Assembly (NCBI GenBank): GCA_937974275.1
Contig: CALJIF010000080.1
Location: 1-19,361 of the forward strand
Length of the DNA: 19,361 bases
Direction of reading: 5' to 3'
Origin: an uncultured Flavobacteriales bacterium
GTDB taxonomy: Bacteria > Bacteroidota > Bacteroidia > Palsa-965
The notes below the pieces were generated by a model. The model saw only the letters and a program-made list of their open reading frames with translations, ran no database searches and was not told the origin of the DNA. Both the position numbers and the translations under genes were made by a program. Of this stretch, positions 8,322 to 14,030 are shown one piece after another. Each line of letters begins with the position of its first letter. The first letter of the stretch is position 1.

Positions 8322-8749
8322 TGAATACAATTGCAGCGACCGAGCAAGAGATTGTCGAGGAGTTTGAGATGTTCGATCAGTGGGATGATAAGTATCAATA
8401 CATTATTGATATGGGAAAGACATTGAAATCGCTGGATGAAAGTTTGAAGACAGATGATCGTATTATAAAAGGTTGTCAGAGTAAAGTGTGGCTGCATTCG
8501 TATGTGAAGGACGGTAAAGTGTTTTTCGAAGCGGACAGTGATGCGATCATTACAAAAGGTATTGTTGCGTTAATGATACGGGTCTTATCCGGGCATGATG
8601 CAGATGAAATTGTAAAAGCACCATTAAACTTTATCGAACAAATAGGATTAAAATCTCATTTGTCTCCAACGCGAGCGAATGGCTTAGCTGCAATGGTCAA
8701 ACAAATGAAACTTGATGCTTTGGCATTAGGAGCAACTTTAAAATCGTAG
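8321..8749 (+). CDS. sufE: SufE sulfur acceptor/transfer protein
   Basis: Accepts the persulfide sulfur from SufS on a cysteine and passes it to SufB. The 142-residue protein carries the family motif IIKGCQSKVWLH with acceptor Cys52 (E. coli Cys51). The ATG at 8321 overlaps the sufS stop by one base. A GTG three bases earlier is in frame, but the ATG is preferred. SufT follows after a three-base gap. Confidence 0.97.
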   Translation: MNTIAATEQEIVEEFEMFDQWDDKYQYIIDMGKTLKSLDESLKTDDRIIKGCQSKVWLHSYVKDGKVFFEADSDAIITKGIVALMIRVLSGHDADEIVKAPLNFIEQIGLKSHLSPTRANGLAAMVKQMKLDALALGATLKS

Positions 8750-8752
8750 GTT

Positions 8753-9082
8753 ATGCCGGCAATGATAATAGCTAAAGATGCGGGTTTTGCGCAGTCGGTG
8801 ATTGATGCGATCAAAACGTGTTACGATCCTGAAATTCCTGTGGATATCTGGGAGTTGGGATTGATCTATGAAATTAACGTGAACGATGATAAGGACGTTA
8901 AGGTCGTGATGACACTTACTTCACCCAACTGTCCTGCAGCGGAGTCGCTGCCTGCTGAGGTAGAGCAAAAGATTAAGGAATTGGAAGGTGTTAAATCTGC
9001 TACGGTAGAAATTTCTTTTGAGCCACCGTGGGAGAAAGAAATGATGAGTGAAGTTGCGCAGTTGGAACTTGGTTTTATGTAA
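8753..9082 (+). CDS. sufT: SufT, MIP18/DUF59-family Fe-S assembly factor
   Basis: A 109-residue MIP18 (DUF59) protein. Family members are known to assist Fe-S protein maturation, and in other bacteria SufT is an auxiliary factor in Fe-S delivery. Conserved elements are YDPEIPVDIWELGLIY (24-39), LTSPNCPAAESLP (55-67) with the invariant Cys60, and EPPWEKEMMSE (90-100). It sits three bases after sufE and ten bases ahead of the DUF2480 start, so it is firmly part of the operon. The ATG at 8753 is the first in frame; a second Met three codons later is also possible. Confidence 0.95.
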   Translation: MPAMIIAKDAGFAQSVIDAIKTCYDPEIPVDIWELGLIYEINVNDDKDVKVVMTLTSPNCPAAESLPAEVEQKIKELEGVKSATVEISFEPPWEKEMMSEVAQLELGFM

Positions 9083-9092
9083 TGTTCAGGGC

Positions 9093-9602
9093 ATGGATGA
9101 AATAGTAAATAAAGTTGCGCAAAGCGGATTGGTCACCATTGATTTGGGCGAATTATATCCGACCGGAACGCGCACTGTTATTGATATTCAAGATCAGTTG
9201 TTCCAAGGATTGATTTTACGTGAAAAGGATTTTAGAGAGTTCGTGAAGCAACACGATTGGACTCGGTATCAAGATCATTATGTAGCGGTGATGTGCTCCA
9301 CCGACGCTATTATTCCGGATTGGGCCTGGATGCTTTTAGCGTCAGCATTGCAGCCTTATGCGAAGCAAGTTGTGTTTGGAGATGAAGAAAAACTAAACAC
9401 CGTCATTATGCATGAAGTGGTGCAGCAGTTGGACATTGCGGAATATAACGATGCACGCGTTGTTATTAAAGGGTGTGGTGATAAGCCCGTTCCTAAAACC
9501 GCGTATTTGGAGTTGACGTATAGATTACGACCAATAGTGAAGAGCATCATGTATGGAGAACCTTGCTCAACGGTTCCAATCTACAAACAAGCAAAACAAT
9601 AA
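9093..9602 (+). CDS. DUF2480 family protein, last gene of the SUF operon
   Basis: A 169-residue protein of a conserved, uncharacterised family that I recognise from Bacteroidota, where I recall it near Fe-S assembly genes. The most conserved-looking part is C-terminal: ARVVIKGCGDKPVP (121-134) and SIMYGEPCSTVPIYK (151-165). It has three cysteines, Cys68, Cys128 and Cys158, the last two inside these motifs. There is no signal peptide or membrane helix, so it is cytoplasmic. I use the ATG at 9093 (MDEIVNKVAQSG) because the longer frame from 9048 overlaps sufT and adds a non-family extension. An Fe-S or sulfur-related job is inferred only from the operon position and the cysteines. The operon terminator hairpin begins within its last codons. 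Confidence 0.9.
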   Translation: MDEIVNKVAQSGLVTIDLGELYPTGTRTVIDIQDQLFQGLILREKDFREFVKQHDWTRYQDHYVAVMCSTDAIIPDWAWMLLASALQPYAKQVVFGDEEKLNTVIMHEVVQQLDIAEYNDARVVIKGCGDKPVPKTAYLELTYRLRPIVKSIMYGEPCSTVPIYKQAKQ

Positions 9603-9633
9603 AGGCGATTCACATGAATCGCCTTTATTGTTT
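9594..9633. terminator. Strong bidirectional terminator hairpin
   Basis: Arms AAACAATAAAGGCGATTCA (9594-9612) and TGAATCGCCTTTATTGTTT (9615-9633) are a perfect 19-bp inverted repeat; the folded form would have an 18-bp stem and a four-base loop. A GC core (GGCGATTC) is flanked by A-rich and T-rich arms, so on either strand the stem ends in a T-rich run. It lies between the convergent DUF2480 and Gly-rich genes, begins inside the last DUF2480 codons and includes its stop codon, and ends 15 bases from the other gene's stop. Confidence 0.9.
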
Positions 9634-9648
9634 ATTGTTAGACTATTA

Positions 9649-12114
9649 TTAGCGTGCAATAATAACGGATTGTGTTGTTCTGTTTGTTCCGATTTCTACC
9701 GAAACAAAATAAGTGCCGTTAGTAAGCCCCTGTACATTGATTTCAACAACACCGTCACGTACAAGTTGTGTTGGTACGTTGATTTGTTTACCTGCAATGT
9801 CATAAACTACAACGTTAATCGCTTGAGTTGTTGCTGAAGAAACAAACACTACTTCAGAAGCCGGATTCGGAAATACAACAACACTTATGGCATTGTTGTT
9901 TTCGTTAATTCCTGTACAAGCACTGACGTTAATAGTAACCGCAGCTACATCACCGCAACCATTGGCGTCAGTGAAGGAGTAGGTGAGTGTTTGTGCTCCA
10001 ATACCAACCGAAGGATCGAAGCTGTTTCCTGTAACACCGGGACCACTCCATGTGCCGCCTGCAGGACTTCCTGTTAATGTTACGTTCGCATCATCCGTAC
10101 AAACAGTAGTAGCAGATGCAGTAGCAGTTACTGTAGGTATTGAATTGATGGTAACATTGATCGTATCAGCACCTATACAACCGTTAGCATCTGTAACGGT
10201 AACGAAGTACGTACCTGAAGTAGTAACGGTTAATGTTTGTGCAGTAGAGTTATCGCTCCACAAGTAAGTAGCACCTGCAATTTGTGCATCTAAAGTAACG
10301 CCACCACCACAACGTGTAGTGTCATCACCAAGAGCGATCACAGGATTAGCGTTGATGTTTACGTTGATGGTATCGGAAGAAGAACATCCGTTAGCATCGG
10401 TAACATCAACATAGTAAGTACCTGAAGTAGCGATGGTGTCTGTTTGAGCAGTAGCACCTGAACTCCACATAAACGTTGAGCCGGCATTCTGAGCATCCAG
10501 CACAACAGCCGTAGCGCAGGAAGAAACATCATTGCCGAGATTTACAACGGGAAGTTGATTGACGTTAACCGTAACGGTAGCGTTATCGGAACAACCGTTA
10601 ACATCCGTTCCTGTAACTGTGTATGTAGTTGTCGTTGCAGGATTCACAATTTCCATGTTTGTGTTTCCTCCTGAGCTCCATGCATAAGTAAGAGCACCAC
10701 CTGCGTTCAATGTGTCAGCATCACCGGCACAAATTGTTCCTGCCGAAGAAGTTGCAGTGATAGTTGGCAGCGCATACACGTTAACACTAACTGTAGCAGT
10801 ATTCGTACAACCGTTATTATCGGTACCTGTAACAGTAAATGTATTGGAGCTGGTTAACGTAACGATTTCAGTAGCATTTGTACCACCGGTATTCCAAACA
10901 TAGGACACACCACCGAAAGCAAACAATGTATCTGACTGTCCGGCGCAGATAGAACCTGCAGCGGCAGAAGTAGTGATGTTTGGTAATGCATTAATAGTTA
11001 AGTTGAAAGTAGCAGGCGCACTAGATCCGCAAGAGTTGTCAGCGGTAACAGTGATTTGTCCTGATGTAGAACCTGCAATAACAGAAATAGAAGTTGTTCC
11101 TTGTCCGCTGGTGATTACGGTTCCTGCAGGTGTTGTCCAGGTGTAAGATGTTGCGAGAGGAACAGATGCAATAGAATAGATAAGACCAATTTCATTTTCA
11201 CACGCAGAGGCGTTGCCTGCAATCGCTGCCGGCGAAGCAGGAGGAGAGCCTGCCGGAGGTATAATTAAAGTTACGCTCCCATTGCCTGAGCGTGTACCCG
11301 GTGTTGTTGTTGCAGAAGTTAGTGTACCTAAATAGGACGATCCGCCGCCTCCGCCGCCACCTGACCACGCGCCGCCACCACCGCCGGCACCGCCACCACC
11401 GCCGCCACCGCCGAAATAACCACCGCCACCACCACCGCCACCTGAGCCTGTAAAGCCTCCACATCCGATTACTCCATTACCACCATTACCGCCGATACCT
11501 AAACCACCAAATTGACCTGTTCCTCCTGTTGTACTACAATTGCTATTCCCTGTACCACCTACTCCGCCAACACTTTGGTTGCCACCACCACCTCCATTAC
11601 CTCCGGCGCTGCAGCCACCACCGGCGAATCCATTAGATCCATTAAGTCCACCACCGGGCCCACCAATTCCGGAAGGCCCGCTTGAGCAACTTCCTTGAGT
11701 CGCACCACATCCGCCGCCACCGCCTCCGGCCACTACCACACGATCATTAATAGTTGTTCCATTAAGACGAATGTCTGATGCTCCACCGCCTGAACCGGAG
11801 ACGTTTGGGCCTCCAGGACCAAATAACCCTCCACCGTTAAAACCATTCTGCCCACCAACATTGATGTACAATACATCTCCGGGATTAACGGCAAGTGTAC
11901 CTTGTACGCGACCTCCAAGTCCGCCGGCTCCACCAGGATTTCCGGGCGACCCTTGGGCTCCATCTACGATAACATCGATTTGAAAAACGCAGGGAGGTAC
12001 GGTGTACGATTGCGTGCTACCCGTATAACTAAAGGGTATTGTTGTTTGTGCCATTGCTGATATGCCGATTACGGCACTTGCAGCAAAGAGCGAGTTTCGG
12101 ATTAGTTTCATCAT
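9649..12114 (-). CDS. Secreted Gly-rich, Ig/PKD-repeat protein with T9SS sorting tail
   Basis: An 821-residue cell-surface or secreted protein. Residues 1-22 form a signal peptide (…GISAMAQ, then TTIPFSYTG). Residues about 26-286 are a glycine-rich domain opening with FSYTGSTQSYTVPPCV and containing ASDIRLNG and VVVAGGGGGGCG; this resembles the Pfam glycine-rich family related to the ALK/LTK ligand-binding region. Six Ig/PKD-like modules follow (about 291-376, 378-446, 450-517, 521-588, 590-656, 659-732). Residues 744-821 are a T9SS type A sorting domain (VVVFPNPASEVV … GTYFVSVEIG … SVIIAR), normally removed on export. No catalytic domain is recognisable, so an adhesive or matrix role is inferred. 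There is no lysine between Lys3 and Lys776. The gene starts 25 nt after the lysyl-oxidase gene and is probably co-transcribed with it. A start one codon later (12111) is equally possible. Confidence 0.92.
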   Translation of the reverse strand: MMKLIRNSLFAASAVIGISAMAQTTIPFSYTGSTQSYTVPPCVFQIDVIVDGAQGSPGNPGGAGGLGGRVQGTLAVNPGDVLYINVGGQNGFNGGGLFGPGGPNVSGSGGGASDIRLNGTTINDRVVVAGGGGGGCGATQGSCSSGPSGIGGPGGGLNGSNGFAGGGCSAGGNGGGGGNQSVGGVGGTGNSNCSTTGGTGQFGGLGIGGNGGNGVIGCGGFTGSGGGGGGGGYFGGGGGGGGAGGGGGAWSGGGGGGGSSYLGTLTSATTTPGTRSGNGSVTLIIPPAGSPPASPAAIAGNASACENEIGLIYSIASVPLATSYTWTTPAGTVITSGQGTTSISVIAGSTSGQITVTADNSCGSSAPATFNLTINALPNITTSAAAGSICAGQSDTLFAFGGVSYVWNTGGTNATEIVTLTSSNTFTVTGTDNNGCTNTATVSVNVYALPTITATSSAGTICAGDADTLNAGGALTYAWSSGGNTNMEIVNPATTTTYTVTGTDVNGCSDNATVTVNVNQLPVVNLGNDVSSCATAVVLDAQNAGSTFMWSSGATAQTDTIATSGTYYVDVTDANGCSSSDTINVNINANPVIALGDDTTRCGGGVTLDAQIAGATYLWSDNSTAQTLTVTTSGTYFVTVTDANGCIGADTINVTINSIPTVTATASATTVCTDDANVTLTGSPAGGTWSGPGVTGNSFDPSVGIGAQTLTYSFTDANGCGDVAAVTINVSACTGINENNNAISVVVFPNPASEVVFVSSATTQAINVVVYDIAGKQINVPTQLVRDGVVEINVQGLTNGTYFVSVEIGTNRTTQSVIIAR
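9919..11244 (-). repeat. Six tandem Ig/PKD-like modules in the coding sequence
   Basis: Protein residues about 291-732 repeat a module of roughly 70 residues with landmarks of an early Cys (ICAG, SCAT, RCGG, VCTD), a central W (YVWNTGG, YAWSSGG, FMWSSGA, YLWSDNS) and a TDxNGC motif near the end. Modules four and five (521-588, 590-656) are the most alike, sharing TSGTYY/F and VTDANGC, which suggests a recent duplication. Such repeats are common in long gliding/adhesion proteins of Bacteroidota. The paired cysteines may form disulfides outside the cell. Confidence 0.8.
11257..11967 (-). repeat. Glycine-rich low-complexity coding tract
   Basis: Codons for residues about 50-286 of the T9SS protein are dominated by GGT/GGC (read as ACC/GCC on the plus strand), with runs of up to eight glycines around residues 225-258. 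The plus-strand frames across this stretch give proline-rich open frames that are artefacts. Six cysteines lie in the tract (136, 143, 168, 193, 218, plus Cys42 just before it). Confidence 0.75.
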
Positions 12115-12139
12115 TTGCTAATAATTTAATTGTGTTTAG

Positions 12140-13972
12140 TTACTGTTGTTGAATGATCAGTTTCCGCACGGCATAATGTTCCGTAGTTGAAACTTTTAAG
12201 ATATATGCACCTTCCGACATGCCCGCAGACACCAGGTTTAATGAAATTGAATAAGCGCCAATGCCGGAATTGTTTTCACTACGAGAATACACAAGCTGAC
12301 CTGTTGAAGTGTAGATTTCAATCATCAGATTTCCGTTGTCCGGTTTTATTCCTTGCAACGTAACAACATCCGTTGCCGGATTTGGAAATACTTGTAATAG
12401 CTGTTCATTAAAGTGTTCTGTTTCACCAATGCCCGTTATTGTAATTACTTGCGTTGATGTGTATGTGCCGCATCCGTTTACTTGTGTAAGTGTTACAGTA
12501 TATGTGCCCGGTGTTGAATAAGTATGTGTAACAGGATTGGAAGTGCTGTCGATATTACCATCACCAAAATCCCAAACGTAACTGATTAAATCAGTGTTGT
12601 TGTTGCTGAAGATTACCGTGCTTCCTGATTGAGACATGTTAAATCCGGAAGTGATGGCAGTAGATTGCATCGTGAGCGTTACGGGCACTGCTGTCCAGTT
12701 GTTGTTGTCATTGGTTTCGAAGAAATTATTATCCGGATCGGTAATAGAAACGATGTAATAATTGCCGTTACAAACGTCGTCCAAATCAATATACATATCG
12801 GGTAAACCGATACTGTATATATCCAGCATACCGGTATAAATTCCTTGCTCGGTGCCACAACCGCTGACATGACCAAATGGTGCGTTAGGAATGTCATTCA
12901 TGGTTATCGGATTGTTCAACGTATCCCGGCAGTAACCATAGTTGTTGGTACAATCTCCAAGATTAATTAAACAGAAACTTACTTTCGAACCTCTGCCTAC
13001 TATCGGCCATAACGTCGCATTAGGTTCATTAGGGTCTTGTGTGCGTAATGTAAATTCCGACCAATTGTTTACGTGAATGTGACCGTGTGTCGGGTGTAAA
13101 CTCATGCGTCCCGGTGTGAGTGTATCCACGTAAGTAATTTGATTTCCATTTTTACGGTAAAGGCGTTGTAGCAATTGTTGTGTTGGGGCATCTCCATTCG
13201 GACAAACAGTTGTAGTACAACTAACCGGAACTGTATCGCACCAACAATTACCCGAGCCACGAATTTCCATAGGTCCCCAACCAATATTTGGTGTAGCATT
13301 ACTTAACTCAATTCTTCCCGGATACTCCACATGTTGGTTGGCGATGATGTCGCCGGAAGCGGTCATATCAGGAAGTAACCAACAGTTTTGCGTGCTATCG
13401 GGACAATAACAACCTCCTCCATTGTTGATACTACAAGGTCCAAACATGATCGGTGGATCAACGGGAGGATTTGCACAAAAAGTTAAGGACACCGAATTAA
13501 TTGTTCCGATATCACCGGGAGCTTCATCCTGAACTCCGAATCTCCACACACCATTGGGATTCTGACCTTGATTAAAATTATTGACACTGACTTCAGGCAA
13601 ATAATTTCCCGTAAACGGAGGAATTGCCATGTTGGGATTATTGATTTGCACCGTTGCAGACATAATGAAACAAGTGTTCGTGAAATTGTCTCCACCACCG
13701 CCTTGGTTATTTACCAAACGCATGCTATCGCCGGTTGGAGATATCAGATACAAGTCTAAGTCGCCGGTATAAGTATGTGTAATATTGACACAAACAGAGC
13801 AAAGTCCATATGCGGTATCGGCTACAGCAGGCAATCCTGAAACCGTTATTGGAACGAAACAATAATTGTTGTCAGTGATATTTGCTGTAGTAGAGGAATT
13901 GAAAGTCTGTCCAAAAGTGAATAGACACCATAGCATTCCACCAATAGAAAGTAACGTTTGTTTCATGCGCAT
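12140..13972 (-). CDS. Secreted lysyl-oxidase-like copper amine oxidase with P-domain and T9SS tail
   Basis: Lysyl oxidases deaminate peptidyl lysine to reactive aldehydes using copper and a lysine-tyrosylquinone (LTQ) cofactor. The protein has 610 residues from the ATG at 13972. Order: signal peptide 1-22 (MRMKQTLLSIGGML…FGQ); P-proprotein-convertase-like domain about 35-167 (VNITHTYTGDLDLYLISPTG at 62-81); lysyl oxidase domain about 199-426, opening LLPDMTASGD; PKD module 436-513 (VWDFGDG 466-472); T9SS sorting tail from 528 (VFPNPATD). The copper motif HGHIH gives His296, His298 and His300. GSKVSFCL places Lys330 at the human LOX Lys320 position, and in the stretch 376-400, which aligns without gaps to human LOX, Tyr386 falls on Tyr355. 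All residues expected for activity are therefore present. Outside signal and tail only Lys274 and Lys330 remain. A start at 13999 is in frame but puts nine extra residues before the signal peptide; 13966 is also possible. It lies 58 bases after purF with no clear own promoter. Confidence 0.9.
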   Translation of the reverse strand: MRMKQTLLSIGGMLWCLFTFGQTFNSSTTANITDNNYCFVPITVSGLPAVADTAYGLCSVCVNITHTYTGDLDLYLISPTGDSMRLVNNQGGGGDNFTNTCFIMSATVQINNPNMAIPPFTGNYLPEVSVNNFNQGQNPNGVWRFGVQDEAPGDIGTINSVSLTFCANPPVDPPIMFGPCSINNGGGCYCPDSTQNCWLLPDMTASGDIIANQHVEYPGRIELSNATPNIGWGPMEIRGSGNCWCDTVPVSCTTTVCPNGDAPTQQLLQRLYRKNGNQITYVDTLTPGRMSLHPTHGHIHVNNWSEFTLRTQDPNEPNATLWPIVGRGSKVSFCLINLGDCTNNYGYCRDTLNNPITMNDIPNAPFGHVSGCGTEQGIYTGMLDIYSIGLPDMYIDLDDVCNGNYYIVSITDPDNNFFETNDNNNWTAVPVTLTMQSTAITSGFNMSQSGSTVIFSNNNTDLISYVWDFGDGNIDSTSNPVTHTYSTPGTYTVTLTQVNGCGTYTSTQVITITGIGETEHFNEQLLQVFPNPATDVVTLQGIKPDNGNLMIEIYTSTGQLVYSRSENNSGIGAYSISLNLVSAGMSEGAYILKVSTTEHYAVRKLIIQQQ

Positions 13973-13990
13973 AGGGGTTTGCCTATACGC
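13967..13990 (-). promoter_or_regulatory. Hairpin covering the lysyl-oxidase gene start
   Basis: In the minus-strand message GCGTATAGG (13990-13982) can pair with CCTATGCGC (13975-13967), nine pairs including one G-T, around a six-base loop. The stem contains the ATG at 13972 and ends immediately before the ATG at 13966. It could hide one start codon or space the ribosome to the second. It is not followed by a T-run, so it is not a terminator for purF. Confidence 0.4.
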
Positions 13991-14030
13991 AATATACAAA
14001 AATTCAGAAGCTTGACGTCACAATTGGTGA

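Noticed and set aside
9553..9837. Plus-strand 94-codon frame across the terminator
   Set aside because: It overlaps the end of DUF2480 out of frame, runs through the terminator hairpin and covers the conserved T9SS tail of the opposite gene.
11198..11983. Arg/Trp-rich and Pro-rich open frames across the glycine-coding tract on both strands
   Set aside because: They arise from GGN-rich codons read in other frames; no start context, no domain, and the T9SS protein frame is clearly the real one.
9649..13972. Elastin-like pair: the Gly-rich protein as the crosslinking substrate of the neighbouring lysyl oxidase
   Set aside because: Attractive by analogy with elastin and LOX, but the Gly-rich protein has no lysine in its mature region, so it cannot be crosslinked through lysine aldehydes.
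13973..14030. Separate promoter for the lysyl-oxidase gene
   Set aside because: The best match, TATATTGC, is one base short of TAnnTTTG and has no TTG at the right distance; co-transcription with purF is equally plausible.
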